Shown: piece by piece, positions 18,043 through 27,118 of the stretch
Position numbering within the stretch: the stretch's first letter is position 1
How the letters are laid out: the number at the start of each line of letters is the position of its first letter
DNA from: Nitrosarchaeum sp.
Lineage (GTDB): Archaea > Thermoproteota > Nitrososphaeria > Nitrososphaerales > Nitrosopumilaceae
DNA: 64,000 bases
Direction: 5' to 3'
Assembly: GCF_025699065.1 (NCBI RefSeq)
Contig: NZ_JAILWF010000001.1
Coordinates: 87,626-151,625 of the forward strand
Made by a program: the position numbers and the translations under genes
Notes under the pieces: generated by a model
Told to the model about the DNA's origin: nothing
The model's input: the letters and a program-made list of their open reading frames with translations, nothing else
Databases searched by the model: none

Positions 18043-18510
18043 CTAGAATACAATATAGTCCAAAGCTGCCGCATCGCTAATCAGAGTGGTGTGTCTTGAA
18101 CCTAAAACATAACCATTCTTGATATCGTTTGCTGGAACCCATCTGTTTGTTGAAGTATAGTGTCTTTTCTCAGCTAATTCTCGTTCTATTGCTTCTATGT
18201 CAAACTCTCCTTCTTCTACTTCTTGAGAAGAAAGGTGTTTTATTGTGACTAGTATTTTACTGACTTTAACTCGATCACCAAATTTCCACTTTGATGGAGG
18301 GTTTTCATCAGAAACTTCTAAAACTTTAATCTTCATCTGTTTGTTTCCAAATGCATCATAGCTGATCAAAGTTCTTTCATCTGTAAATTCTTCAAAACTT
18401 ACTCGTGATTTTGTTGCCTTTGCTTCAGATACAGTTTCCAATAATGATTTTGATTGAAATTCACTTTCATCATTATCCGATTGTGATTTTTCAACACTAT
18501 CTTCTGTCAT
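18043..18510 (-). CDS. Hypothetical beta-rich protein with acidic N-terminus
   Basis: 155 residues from the ATG at 18510; starts at 18525 (ATG) or 18528 (TTG) are also in frame, but TTTTTTAA about 25 bases upstream favours 18510 for a leaderless message. Residues 1-45 are acidic and probably disordered. The rest is beta-rich (ERTLISYDAFGNKQMKIKVL, KFGDRVKVSKILVTI), reminiscent of an OB or SH3-like barrel but without a named match. The C-terminus (LISDAAALDYIVF) is hydrophobic. It precedes no obvious partner; the Hjc-like nuclease gene lies just upstream on the same strand. Confidence 0.6.
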   Translation of the reverse strand: MTEDSVEKSQSDNDESEFQSKSLLETVSEAKATKSRVSFEEFTDERTLISYDAFGNKQMKIKVLEVSDENPPSKWKFGDRVKVSKILVTIKHLSSQEVEEGEFDIEAIERELAEKRHYTSTNRWVPANDIKNGYVLGSRHTTLISDAAALDYIVF

Positions 18511-18562
18511 GTTATGAATTACCATCAATCATTAAAAAACGCTGTGCTGTTAAATTTGTCAG

Positions 18563-19117
18563 TTAGGCACTAGTTCTATGTTTGTTCTTAAATGGCATCG
18601 TTTGTTCTTCAAGATGAAGATTTGTTCTTTTACCGTCAATTTTTGCAAATATTTCACCATCATATGTACAAACACAATCTGTTATTTTTTTTGACTCATC
18701 CCAAATCTTGTAAAATTCTCTTAATTCCCTATTTTCATACAGTCCCTGCCCAATCCTTTTTTTTGAAAGAAATTTGAATGCCAATATGACTTTTCTTTCT
18801 TTGTATATGTCAAATGTTGTAATCCATTTTTGACATCTCTCAATCTGATCTGCAGGTACAGGAAGGGATGTACTTGTTCCAGACTTTGCCTCTATGCTAA
18901 AAATCATACTAGATTGAGTGTTTACTGCCAAGACATCAGGTAATGCGATACTTGGTGATCCTAATCTGAATGCTTTCCAGTGGTCTACCGAGTTGAACCT
19001 TTTTACCAGCGTATCTTCCCAATTATACCCTCGTTGTCTACGTGTACGTGCAATTTTTTTATTGTCTTTAGCCTGTTTTTGTTTTATTATTGAAATTGAA
19101 GTCAATTTACTACTCAT
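18563..19117 (-). CDS. Holliday junction resolvase-like (Hjc-type) PD-(D/E)XK nuclease
   Basis: 184-residue nuclease-fold protein. The order RGYNWEDTLVKRF, then AFRLGSPSIALPDVLAV, then IFSIEAKSGTS matches the catalytic E...PD...ExK arrangement of archaeal Hjc and related resolvases (a helix Glu, PD Asp, E-A-K). It is longer than classical Hjc (about 120-140 residues), with a basic N-terminus (IIKQKQAKDNKKIARTRRQR) and an extra C-terminal region. Role probably in cleaving branched DNA during recombination or repair; specificity cannot be proven. A separate canonical Hjc elsewhere in the genome is possible. Confidence 0.75.
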   Translation of the reverse strand: MSSKLTSISIIKQKQAKDNKKIARTRRQRGYNWEDTLVKRFNSVDHWKAFRLGSPSIALPDVLAVNTQSSMIFSIEAKSGTSTSLPVPADQIERCQKWITTFDIYKERKVILAFKFLSKKRIGQGLYENRELREFYKIWDESKKITDCVCTYDGEIFAKIDGKRTNLHLEEQTMPFKNKHRTSA

Positions 19118-19291
19118 ATTTCTTTGTACATAATTTGGGTATAGTAAAGTAGGTAATTACAAAATAACCATTACAAAGCATCATGTGACTATTTTCAATT
19201 ATAAATTATTGAACACATATGCTAAAGAAGAATGTAACAATTGATGAATATTTTCAAACAAGATTTTTTTAGGTTGTAACGTTGTTTAATC

Positions 19292-19840
19292 TCAAGAATT
19301 TTTGGCACTGTCTTTTGATTCTTTATCTCGTAATTGATTATAATCCAACATTATTTTTGGCAGTTTGTCGTCAGGGTTTGGGGTTATGCTGTGTTTTTGG
19401 CAATACGTAAAATAATTTGGCCAGTTATTTTTTGCTATTCTTTTGAAATCCTCACCAATCATATGATCATACCAATCAATTATTGTCAAACCATATGCAA
19501 AGAACCGATTAAGATATTGAGCAATGCCTACAGGAATTTTTTTCTGTAATGCTAAAAACGCAATCTCATCTACAGTGTTTAGATAATCATTTGCATATCT
19601 GTGGCAGTCTTCTGTAGTTTTTAGAATTGAATTTTTATCTAGTCTATTTGTGAGATCCTCGTGAAACCCTCTCAGTAATTGAGAATATGTTACTTTGGTA
19701 TTTTCTCGGAGGTTTCTCCAAGTTAAAATCAGTGTAATTACAAAGATTGTTGCAGTAATTGAACTAATTATTACTGCTAATGTAGGAGTATCAATTTTTT
19801 GGATTGATTGTAAAAATACTCCGTAAAGATTAAGGAACAT
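19292..19840 (-). CDS. Hypothetical single-pass membrane protein
   Basis: 182 residues from the ATG at 19840. A TATAATATATG element beginning 28 bases upstream supports this start over in-frame starts at 19852 and 19882. Residues about 18-40 form a membrane helix (AVIISSITATIFVITLILTW). The rest is a helical cytoplasmic domain with conserved-looking aromatic patches (RFFAYGLTIIDWYDHMIGED, NWPNYFTYCQ). The layout resembles small DUF4760-like membrane proteins, but this is only an impression. Function unknown. Confidence 0.65.
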   Translation of the reverse strand: MFLNLYGVFLQSIQKIDTPTLAVIISSITATIFVITLILTWRNLRENTKVTYSQLLRGFHEDLTNRLDKNSILKTTEDCHRYANDYLNTVDEIAFLALQKKIPVGIAQYLNRFFAYGLTIIDWYDHMIGEDFKRIAKNNWPNYFTYCQKHSITPNPDDKLPKIMLDYNQLRDKESKDSAKNS

Positions 19841-19983
19841 ACTGTTAATCATTTTCACATATATTATAAGATGACTAGACAAATTATTTGAAAATCAATA
19901 ACCATTACAAGTGTTAAATTACTATTTTTTATTTTTAATTAAGTCGCAATGAGTTTAAGAATCCCATTTTAGAGATATTTGAC

Positions 19984-20808
19984 ATGCTAGATAGACTGGC
20001 CAAAAATTTAGGCATATTAAAACAAGAATTTGTAAAAACATATGATGGTCACAGTCACATTCAAGAGATAATTCCTAGCTGTTCATCAGAGTTTTTTCCA
20101 ATAGATGAATTTCATTTAAAATTATTGCATAAATTTATTGAAAAAAATCCAATCTATCATAATTCTTATGAAAAAAAAATTGCTGACACATTATGTACAG
20201 TTTATGAAGGAGACATTAACGAATATTGGCTTAACAGCATCAAACATGGGTCTAGCTGCCAGCCATTTTATCCAACATGGGTTATTTCAGCATACATTGC
20301 AACATCAATTGCAAAAACTCTCCAATACAAAGAACTAATCGATATAGGTTCAGGAGATGGCAGAATTGCATACTGTGCAAAAATTTTAGATTTGAAAGCA
20401 ACTAGTATTGAAATTGATGATGTGTTGGTGGAATTACAAAATAATATTTTATCTTCAACAAACATTAATTTCAATCCAGTATGTGCTGATGCGATTGAAT
20501 TTGATTATTCTGCATTAAATTTATCATTTCCAGTATTTTTTATTGGAGGACTACCTCAGATGGGAGGTGATGTTTTAGCAAAAAACATCATTGATAAAAT
20601 ATCCACTACAAACCTTAAAAAAAATACATGCATTGTTTTTGCTGGAACGCATTCAAAAAGACAACTTTCAGGAAACCAATCGATAGGGGGATGGAGTTCA
20701 TTGATTGACAGTCACCGTTTACAAGTAATTAAAACGGTTTTACTTCCAACCATTTGGACTTTTGATCAGATGTCAGATACTCCGTACATCTATACAAAAT
20801 TTAATTAA
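19984..20808 (+). CDS. Putative class I SAM-dependent methyltransferase
   Basis: 274 residues. The SAM-binding motif I is visible as LIDIGSGDGRIAYCAKIL (about residues 118-135), followed by the acidic motif II (TSIEIDDVLVE) and a motif-III-like CADAIEFDY. The later strand FPVFFIGGLPQMGG occupies the motif IV place. The N-terminal 90 residues are unique and contain several His and Cys. The substrate is unknown. It converges with the DUF35 gene, its stop touching the next stop. Confidence 0.75.
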   Translation: MLDRLAKNLGILKQEFVKTYDGHSHIQEIIPSCSSEFFPIDEFHLKLLHKFIEKNPIYHNSYEKKIADTLCTVYEGDINEYWLNSIKHGSSCQPFYPTWVISAYIATSIAKTLQYKELIDIGSGDGRIAYCAKILDLKATSIEIDDVLVELQNNILSSTNINFNPVCADAIEFDYSALNLSFPVFFIGGLPQMGGDVLAKNIIDKISTTNLKKNTCIVFAGTHSKRQLSGNQSIGGWSSLIDSHRLQVIKTVLLPTIWTFDQMSDTPYIYTKFN

Positions 20809-21126
20809 TCATACTAAAGAGATTTCAAAATTATAATTATTATTTTCAATTCCACATTTTTCTATCTTTATATGTTGGCCTTCTACAGGAATCCCTCTAG
20901 ATAGTTTTCCGATTATTCTGATGCTTTTTTCTATTTCAATTAGACAAAAATAAGAATTGTTTTTCCTTGAAAATTCGATAATTTTACCTTCATGGGCTCC
21001 TTTTCGCCATGATACATCTCTAAAACACTTGTTGCAAAAATCAGATGGAGGCCATACAACTTTTTGACAATGGTTACATTCTGCTACCATAAAATTTCCG
21101 TTTCTTAATTCAGCATCAAAATTCAT
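20809..21126 (-). CDS. DUF35 Zn-ribbon/OB-fold acyl-CoA-associated protein
   Basis: 105 residues. The N-terminal rubredoxin-like zinc ribbon (CNHCQKVVWPPSDFCNKC) is followed by an OB fold, the DUF35 architecture. In archaea DUF35 proteins bridge thiolase and HMG-CoA synthase and channel acetoacetyl-CoA. The start overlaps the thiolase stop by four bases, so the two are translationally coupled and very likely form a complex. HMG-CoA synthase is 16 kb away, so either this is the mevalonate thiolase pair split from the synthase, or it serves another CoA pathway. Confidence 0.9.
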   Translation of the reverse strand: MNFDAELRNGNFMVAECNHCQKVVWPPSDFCNKCFRDVSWRKGAHEGKIIEFSRKNNSYFCLIEIEKSIRIIGKLSRGIPVEGQHIKIEKCGIENNNYNFEISLV

Positions 21127-22232
21127 CTTTCCAATACCAGAACAGTCGAAGATGTTGACGCTGCAGACATGTTGTGAACTAGACCTATCTCTGCATTGTT
21201 TACCTGTCTTTTATCTGCAGATGATTGCAATTGTTGTGTTATTTCAATTGTTTGTGCAATCCCTGTTGCTCCAAGTGGATGTCCTGCCCCAATTAAACCA
21301 CCTCTTGGATTTATTTTAAAATTATCGGTTGTATGTAGTTCTTTTATCATGTTCATTCCTTCTCCTTTATCAGTAAAGCCTAGCGATTCTAAAGCCATTG
21401 GTTCACAAACAGAAAATGCATCATGAACTTCTGCCACATCTACATCTCTTACACTTCGTTTTGACATTTGAAATGCTGATGTTGCAGCAATCCTTGATGA
21501 TTCCATTGAGCTAAACGTTGTATTTTTTGTAAATCCAGCTGAGGTTGTTTTTTGCCCAATTCCTGAAATCCAGATAGGTGTATCAGTATATTTTTTACAT
21601 ATATTTTCAGATGCAAGTAAAATTGATGCCCCTCCTGTACATGGTCTTGAACAATCATGTAATCTAAGATCATCAGTTAATTTTTTAGAATTTATTACTT
21701 CATCTAACGAATATGTTTTTTCTGAAAGTGCATTTGGATTATTCTTTGACTGTTTGTGATTTTTTACTGGCACGATTGCTAAATCTTCATCAGTAATAGA
21801 AAATTCTCTTTTGTATGCTTTTGTAAATATACTTGCCCAAAAAATTGGATGTTTAAACTCTCCTCTTGAATTATCCCATTCCAAAATTTGCCCAGGACTG
21901 TCATATCTTTCAGCACCGCACACTAAAACCACATCTGCCAATCCTGCTGAGATGTAAGAATATGCAGATGCGATTGCATTTGTTCCAGAATTGCACAAGC
22001 TTTCTACAGAATGGGCAATTTTAGGCTCAATTCCAGACATTTCTGATAAAACTGCAGACAGGTATTTTGAGTTATTATTAGTAGAAACCAATACCGCATC
22101 AATGTCATTTCTACTCAAATTAGGACTGACATCAAATAGTTTTTTTGTAGATTGTAAAAGCACGGATTCAATCTTTGAGTCGTCTTTTGAGAATTTTGTT
22201 AATCCGTATGATGCAATTCCTACTTTGGACAT
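21123..22232 (-). CDS. Archaeal thiolase (acetyl-CoA acetyltransferase family)
   Basis: 369 residues from the second of two adjacent ATGs. SCP2-type thiolase: nucleophile Cys81 in VESLCNSGTNAIAS, catalytic His in AEVHDAFSVCE and in GAGHPLGATG. The C-terminal loop has HNMSAAS rather than the bacterial CxGGG, which is usual for archaeal SCP2-like members. Likely reaction: two acetyl-CoA to or from acetoacetyl-CoA, serving mevalonate synthesis or the last step of the 3-hydroxypropionate/4-hydroxybutyrate cycle. It is coupled to DUF35 downstream and overlaps the oxidoreductase stop upstream (three-gene operon). Confidence 0.9.
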   Translation of the reverse strand: MSKVGIASYGLTKFSKDDSKIESVLLQSTKKLFDVSPNLSRNDIDAVLVSTNNNSKYLSAVLSEMSGIEPKIAHSVESLCNSGTNAIASAYSYISAGLADVVLVCGAERYDSPGQILEWDNSRGEFKHPIFWASIFTKAYKREFSITDEDLAIVPVKNHKQSKNNPNALSEKTYSLDEVINSKKLTDDLRLHDCSRPCTGGASILLASENICKKYTDTPIWISGIGQKTTSAGFTKNTTFSSMESSRIAATSAFQMSKRSVRDVDVAEVHDAFSVCEPMALESLGFTDKGEGMNMIKELHTTDNFKINPRGGLIGAGHPLGATGIAQTIEITQQLQSSADKRQVNNAEIGLVHNMSAASTSSTVLVLER

Positions 22233-23200
22233 CATCTTTCCTCTGAAAATGTAGTTGTAAATAATTTAAAAGAATCAATTACATCACCGACAGGATTGAA
22301 TTGTATTGTTGGTAAGTTAATTCCAGTATCTCTAAATTTTTGCAGTTGCGATAGACATTGATCAGGAGTGCCTGCAATTGTTAATGATTTTAGCATGCTA
22401 TCTGAGACCAACTCATGATTTGTTTTAAATCCAGATTTTTTAAACTCTTCATATATGTTCTTAGTTTCACTCTCAAATCCATTTTTTGATAAAAATTCCC
22501 GATAAATTTTTCCAACAGATATGTAAAATGCCAGAGTTTGTTTAGCTCTATTTATTGCAATTTCCTCATCGTGAGATACACAAGTAATAATTTGACATGT
22601 TACATCAATTTTTCTTTTTGATTGCATTTTTTGAATTGTTTTTTTCATCTCATTTAGTGGTCTTAAATAAAAAATTACTCCATCTGAAATCTCCCATGTC
22701 AACTCTATCATTTTTTGATTAACTGCTGCCAGGTATATTGGGATTTTATTTCTTGGTGGTGTTATCAGCAAAGAAAAGTTTTTCAAATTGAATATCTTTC
22801 CAGAATAATTAACTTGTTTTCCAGATAAAACAAGTCTTATAATTTCGACATATTCTTTCATTCTTAAAACAGGATTTTCAAATTTGTATCCGTGAAAACC
22901 TTCTACAATTGGCGTGCTGCTTGTTCCAAGACCCAAAATCAAACGTCCTTTTGATAATGTGTCCACAGTTGCAGCACCCATGGCAATAGACGATGGGCTC
23001 CTAGAAAAAATATTAATTATTGATGAGCCTATTTTTGGTTTCAATGCTTTTTGTGATACTGCACCTAACATTGAATAATTCTCCATCCCCCATGTTTCTG
23101 GAATCCATATTGTATCTACATCAGTATGTGATAGTATTTCTGAGCATTCTAAGACTTGATTTACTGTAAGAAGAGAGCCTAAACTATATGCTATACGCAT
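22232..23200 (-). CDS. F420-dependent/luciferase-like oxidoreductase
   Basis: 322-residue TIM-barrel protein of the bacterial luciferase/F420-dependent oxidoreductase superfamily. Signatures: early strand TIWIPETWG, then GRLILGLGTSSTPIVEGFHG (cofactor phosphate loop) and PIYLAAVNQKMIEL. Thaumarchaea make F420, so an F420H2- or FMN-using redox enzyme is plausible; substrate unknown. Its stop overlaps the thiolase start, which links it to CoA-ester metabolism by position only. Confidence 0.85.
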   Translation of the reverse strand: MRIAYSLGSLLTVNQVLECSEILSHTDVDTIWIPETWGMENYSMLGAVSQKALKPKIGSSIINIFSRSPSSIAMGAATVDTLSKGRLILGLGTSSTPIVEGFHGYKFENPVLRMKEYVEIIRLVLSGKQVNYSGKIFNLKNFSLLITPPRNKIPIYLAAVNQKMIELTWEISDGVIFYLRPLNEMKKTIQKMQSKRKIDVTCQIITCVSHDEEIAINRAKQTLAFYISVGKIYREFLSKNGFESETKNIYEEFKKSGFKTNHELVSDSMLKSLTIAGTPDQCLSQLQKFRDTGINLPTIQFNPVGDVIDSFKLFTTTFSEER

Positions 23201-23255
23201 GGATTAACTCATACGATTGGATATTCTAGTGTTTCCGATATTTTAGAAAATTTGG

Positions 23256-23336
23256 TCACTCTTCGTATTCAGATGCTTCTAGGAACTCTTTTTTTGAGTT
23301 TTCCAGCTCACTGCAAAACGGACAATTGCACATCAT
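23256..23336 (-). CDS. Possible 26-aa CxC-xx-C peptide
   Basis: Reverse strand ATGATG at 23336/23333, TGA at 23256-23258. It reads MMCNCPFCSELENSKKEF then an acidic tail. The CxCPxC start resembles other tiny Cys-rich ORFs here, but it is very short. Confidence 0.4.
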   Translation of the reverse strand: MMCNCPFCSELENSKKEFLEASEYEE

Positions 23337-23493
23337 CTACAATGCTTATTGCATAATTTGGATTTAAGCACAACAGTTAACATCATATTCATGAGCCTAA
23401 AGTTTTGTGACTAATGTTTTGTCCAACTCTTTTAGCATTGTGTTAATTATGATTGAGGTTGTTTATTATGAAATTAATTTCTAATCATAATCG

Positions 23494-23643
23494 TTGAGTG
23501 AGCAAATTTTCGAAGAAAAACCTAGTTCAGAAGGAACATTTTGGGACGATGCCACAAAATATGCTGCGTCTGCAAATGTAGATGAGTCATTTGTAAGTGA
23601 GATAGCATACATGATGGTAACACTTCACAGAACTGGGGCATAA
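23494..23643 (+). CDS. 49-aa hypothetical protein
   Basis: TTG at 23494 to TAA at 23643. MSEQIFEEKPSSEGTFWDDA continues into a helical, acidic sequence (NVDESFVSEIAYMMVTLHRTGA). Codon use is coherent over the whole frame, and no overlapping gene exists. It has no cysteine or membrane segment. Function unknown. Confidence 0.55.
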   Translation: MSEQIFEEKPSSEGTFWDDATKYAASANVDESFVSEIAYMMVTLHRTGA

Positions 23644-23652
23644 AGAAATTAA

Positions 23653-24324
23653 TTATTTTATTATTTTGTTTATCTCTAATGAACATTCTTCAATATCTTT
23701 GAATGAATCAATAGAATGCCATATTACATTTTTGAATTTTACTGTTGATAGTTTCCTTTTTTTTGCATAATCTGGAAAAACTGTTTTTTCTATATCTCCT
23801 TTTTTTGGCAAATCTTGTAGTATTTCTTTTTGTAAATGATATATTCCTGCATTCATCCATACGTTAGGAATCTCTTTTTTTTCTTTGAATTGTGTTATCT
23901 TGTCTCCATCTATCTCCACAACTCCAAATTTTGTTTTTAATTCAATTGATGCAATTGAGTTTTGTTTTTTTACTAATTTTCCAAGATCAATGTTTGTGAT
24001 TGTATCACCATTTAAAACAAAAAATGATTTATCTTTTATTGATAATCCTGCTTGTTTAATTGCTCCGCCTGTCCCTAATGGTGTCTTTTCTACTGAAAAT
24101 TTTATCTTTACATCTAAATTATTTTTTACTGCAAGAAAATTTTGAATCATTTCTGTCTTGTAACCTGTGCAAATTGTAATTTCTTTTACCCCGAATTTTT
24201 TGAGATATGATATTTGCCATTCTATGATTGGAATGTTATTTAGAGGCACAAGGGGTTTTGGAACATAATCGGTAATAGGTCGTAAACGTTTTCCTCTTCC
24301 ACCAGCCAAAATTATTGCATGCAT
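23653..24324 (-). CDS. Sugar-1-phosphate nucleotidyltransferase
   Basis: 223-residue NTP_transferase family enzyme that makes an NDP-sugar from NTP and sugar-1-phosphate. The N-terminal signature LAGGRGKRLRPITDYVPKPL binds the nucleotide; GTGGAIKQAG and VLNGDTI (metal Asp) are the next conserved blocks. The short length (no C-terminal left-handed helix) fits mannose-1-phosphate guanylyltransferase/RmlA-like minimal forms. It likely feeds glycosylation or the surface glycan genes elsewhere in the window; the sugar cannot be assigned. Confidence 0.88.
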   Translation of the reverse strand: MHAIILAGGRGKRLRPITDYVPKPLVPLNNIPIIEWQISYLKKFGVKEITICTGYKTEMIQNFLAVKNNLDVKIKFSVEKTPLGTGGAIKQAGLSIKDKSFFVLNGDTITNIDLGKLVKKQNSIASIELKTKFGVVEIDGDKITQFKEKKEIPNVWMNAGIYHLQKEILQDLPKKGDIEKTVFPDYAKKRKLSTVKFKNVIWHSIDSFKDIEECSLEINKIIK

Positions 24325-24374
24325 TGAAGTGTCATGATAAGATAGACGTTATAACTTTAATTGGACCTGTTAAA

Positions 24375-24494
24375 TCATTTTTTTAAAATTTTTCTTGATG
24401 TATAGTATCGTTTCTTTTTACAAATTCCACAAAAAAGATACCCATCTTTATGTCTAATCCAATAATGACGTGTATGATTTTTGGATTTTTCCAT
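24375..24494 (-). CDS. 39-aa basic CxxC miniprotein
   Basis: Reverse strand ATG at 24494 to TGA at 24375. Strongly basic (MEKSKNHTRHYWIRHKDGY) with FCGICKKK in the centre and a Lys-rich end. One CxxC plus nearby histidines could bind zinc and nucleic acid. Nothing else occupies this gap between the transferase and the DedA gene. Confidence 0.5.
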   Translation of the reverse strand: MEKSKNHTRHYWIRHKDGYLFCGICKKKRYYTSRKILKK

Positions 24495-24528
24495 AACTAT
24501 GATGTTTTTAGAATTTTGGTTATTTTAT

Positions 24529-25086
24529 TCAATTCACATGATTTTGTATTGTCACATATTGGAAAAAATCAAACGTGGCCATTCCAAAATAATATCCGAT
24601 TGCCGTTAATGCAGTACTCCATATGCATGACCCAATCAAAGTGAAAATAAGAAATTTTAATGGAGGCATATTGAAAATTCCAGCTGGAATCGATACCAGT
24701 TCACGAATCCCTGGAATCAATCTCCCTATGATGACAGATTTATCACCATATTTTGCAAACCAATTATCAGCTTTTTCTAAACTTTTTTCTTTGATTCTTG
24801 CATATTTGAGATATTTTATCAATCCAATTCGCCCCACTTTTTTTGCTATCATGTAAATTACAAAAGCACCAACTGTTGCACCACATCCTCCAGTTATTCC
24901 GACTCCAAAAATATGAAATACATTCATATCATTTTTTAGTATACTGTATCCTGCTAAAGGAAATACTGCCTCACTTGGAATTGGTGGAAAAACTGTTTCT
25001 AACAAAGCAGCTAGAAATACACCAGGATAAAGGTTCTCAGCAACTAGTGAAACTATCCATTGAATGAATGTGTTTATTTCATTCAA
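24529..25086 (-). CDS. DedA/VTT family membrane protein
   Basis: 185 residues, several membrane helices. The DedA signature is clear: an N-terminal re-entrant loop with FPPIPSEAVFPLAGY, and the later GRLIPGIRELVSIPAG that carries the conserved Arg/Pro of the family. DedA proteins are linked to lipid scrambling/undecaprenyl-type carrier recycling and membrane homeostasis in bacteria. Whether this archaeal protein recycles dolichyl phosphate is an inference. It is followed on the same strand by no partner; the upstream neighbour is a 41-aa zinc-finger-like ORF ending one base before the DedA start. Confidence 0.9.
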   Translation of the reverse strand: MNEINTFIQWIVSLVAENLYPGVFLAALLETVFPPIPSEAVFPLAGYSILKNDMNVFHIFGVGITGGCGATVGAFVIYMIAKKVGRIGLIKYLKYARIKEKSLEKADNWFAKYGDKSVIIGRLIPGIRELVSIPAGIFNMPPLKFLIFTLIGSCIWSTALTAIGYYFGMATFDFFQYVTIQNHVN

Positions 25087-25087
25087 A

Positions 25088-25213
25088 TTATTTTTCTTCC
25101 GTCAAATAATAATGCAGTTCAGTATAGCATTCAGTACAATATTCTTGATCATTTGTATGATCACAATCATAAACCTTCGATACATCGTTATTGCATTTTG
25201 CGCAAATTGGCAT
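25088..25213 (-). CDS. 41-aa zinc-ribbon miniprotein
   Basis: Reverse strand ATG at 25213 to TAA at 25088-25090. MPICAKCNNDVSKVYDCDH, then EYCTECYTELHYY: CxxC ... C-D-H ... CxxC, a complete two-knuckle arrangement. The stop is one base before the DedA start, so it may be co-transcribed with dedA. Function unknown. Confidence 0.65.
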   Translation of the reverse strand: MPICAKCNNDVSKVYDCDHTNDQEYCTECYTELHYYLTEEK

Positions 25214-25225
25214 AATTATAATCCT

Positions 25226-25612
25226 CTAGTTTTTCACTATCTTAATTGCACCTAATGCAATTTGAATAATTGCTGGTGCAAATAGCATAAGAGGATTTCT
25301 TTCTACTCCTTCAGGAGCAGGAGTAAATATCATTGCTAACCCACCAATTAGAATTAAAACTCCTGAGATAATTATTAGACCGCCCAATCCTTTTGATTTT
25401 TCTCTAAGAGTAATGAAAAATGCTATGATCGGTAAAATTATTGCTGGACCTCCTAGTCCCATGCCTCGTTGCATATCATTTAATGGTAAAAATCCATCAC
25501 GATCTGCATTGCCCATTGAAACTGCAACGTCTGCACCGTATAACGCCAATAATACAATAGATATTCCCGTTATTATCATTGCTACTTTTATTGCCATGTT
25601 GGAAATCGCCAT
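25226..25612 (-). CDS. Hypothetical four-helix membrane protein
   Basis: 128 residues, with about four hydrophobic helices (8-28, 55-70, 75-95, 105-125) and an N-terminal extracellular-type loop (GADVAVSMGNADRDGFLPL). Conserved-looking Pro/Gly breaks. It lies between a small Cys-rich gene and purK on the same strand, 12 and 18 bases away, so it may share their transcript. No family recognised. Confidence 0.75.
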   Translation of the reverse strand: MAISNMAIKVAMIITGISIVLLALYGADVAVSMGNADRDGFLPLNDMQRGMGLGGPAIILPIIAFFITLREKSKGLGGLIIISGVLILIGGLAMIFTPAPEGVERNPLMLFAPAIIQIALGAIKIVKN

Positions 25613-25630
25613 TTACAACATTTAAACCAA

Positions 25631-26773
25631 TCAGATAGATTTTACTTTTACTTTGTCTTTGATCTGAGATAATTCATTCAATAGTTGATCAATAGTCTGA
25701 TTATTTGTTCCAACAATATTCAAATGACCTAATTTTCTTAATGGTTTAGAAATTTTTTTGCCATACATTTTAAGAAAAACATTTTCTTTAGAAATATTCA
25801 ATGTACTGTATTCACCTTCAAAATTTTTTGGACCTAAAATATTATACATAATGGTAGGATGTAAAAGCATAGTATCTCCCAATTCTAAACCCAAAATAGC
25901 TCTAAGATGTTGCTCAAACTGAGACACTTTGCTTGATTGCAATGTATGATGCCCAGAATTATGCACACGTGGTGCAATTTCATTGATTAGAATTTCATCT
26001 GTTTTTGTAACAAACATCTCTATTCCGAAAATACCAGCTCCTTTTAGAACAGTCATAGTTGTTTGTGCAATATCTTCTGCTTTTTTTGCAACTTTTTCAG
26101 TTACTCTTGCCGGAGCAATTGTTTGGCGAAGAATATTCTCCTCGTGAATATTTTCCACTAATGGATATGTTTTGATTTGGCCTTTAGTATTTCTTGCAGC
26201 AATTATTGAAACTTCCATTTTAAAAGGAACAAATCTTTCAAGCATGAGATTTTTTTTATTGAAATAATCAAACGCTGCTTGGATTTGAGATGATGAGTCT
26301 ATTTTGAAATTACCTCTTCCATCATATGCATCACGTCTTGCCTTTAGTAATGATGGATATCCGAATTTTTCAAGACCTTGTTTTAAATCTGAAATTGAAT
26401 TTACCTGTAAAAATTCAGGAACAGGAATATTATTTTCGGCTAAAAATGATTTTTGTAAAAACTTGTCTTGAATTATTTTTAATGTTTCTGGAGACGGATT
26501 AATCTCTGCATCTTTTTCAACTGATTTTAATACCTCGCTGTCTCCAGATTCAATCTCATATGTTATAATGTCTGATTTTTTGGCAAGCTCAATTATTGCA
26601 TTTTTATCTTTAAAATCTGCTATTATTTGCTCAGCACCAACTTGTGACGCAGAACAATCTGCTACAGGATCCAGAACTATTATCTTTGAAATGTGTTCTG
26701 GCATTTTCTTGGCAGCTTCTGTGATCATCATGCCAAGCTGCCCTCCGCCTATTATCCCAAGAACTTTGCCCAT
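25631..26773 (-). CDS. purK: 5-(carboxyamino)imidazole ribonucleotide synthase PurK
   Basis: ATP-grasp enzyme that carboxylates AIR to N5-CAIR with bicarbonate in purine synthesis. 380 residues. N-terminal GIIGGGQLGMMITEAAKKM and LDPVADCSASQV, the ATP-grasp core (LKARRDAYDGRGNFKI), and INEIAPRVHNSGHHT with metal-binding Glu/Asn are all present. PurE, the next enzyme, is divergent from it at 27119 rather than in an operon. A TAGGCTCAAT box lies about 70 bases upstream. Confidence 0.96.
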   Translation of the reverse strand: MGKVLGIIGGGQLGMMITEAAKKMPEHISKIIVLDPVADCSASQVGAEQIIADFKDKNAIIELAKKSDIITYEIESGDSEVLKSVEKDAEINPSPETLKIIQDKFLQKSFLAENNIPVPEFLQVNSISDLKQGLEKFGYPSLLKARRDAYDGRGNFKIDSSSQIQAAFDYFNKKNLMLERFVPFKMEVSIIAARNTKGQIKTYPLVENIHEENILRQTIAPARVTEKVAKKAEDIAQTTMTVLKGAGIFGIEMFVTKTDEILINEIAPRVHNSGHHTLQSSKVSQFEQHLRAILGLELGDTMLLHPTIMYNILGPKNFEGEYSTLNISKENVFLKMYGKKISKPLRKLGHLNIVGTNNQTIDQLLNELSQIKDKVKVKSI

Positions 26774-27118
26774 GCTTTTTTCTTGAATATCGATTAAAAA
26801 TATCTAATGCTATTTTTTAGATGTATTCTATCTTGTAATATAGGCTCAATTCATCTGAGTGTTATTAGAGATAACATACTTCTGATTAACTGTAAAAGCA
26901 ACAAGCATACATTATGATTCACAATATTGCAAATGATCCAGAAATGAATTATTTACTAAAAATCACAGATTCATTACTAATCAAATTAAAACAACAAATG
27001 TCATAATCTGAAAATCTAATTATCAATATTATTAAAAATAATCAAAAAGGATGATTTTTCTTAGTCAAGCCTACAATACGCCATTATAGATAATAACTTG
27101 CTTTATTTTTCTATAATT
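26774..27118. other. purK/purE divergent intergenic region
   Basis: It holds the promoters of two divergent purine genes. A TAGGCTCAAT box (26841-26850) recurs at 47441 and, inverted, at 47477. A weak 30-codon ORF (26914-27006, MIHNIANDPEMNYLLKITDS) runs forward in the middle; it looks protein-like but has no other support. Confidence 0.45.
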
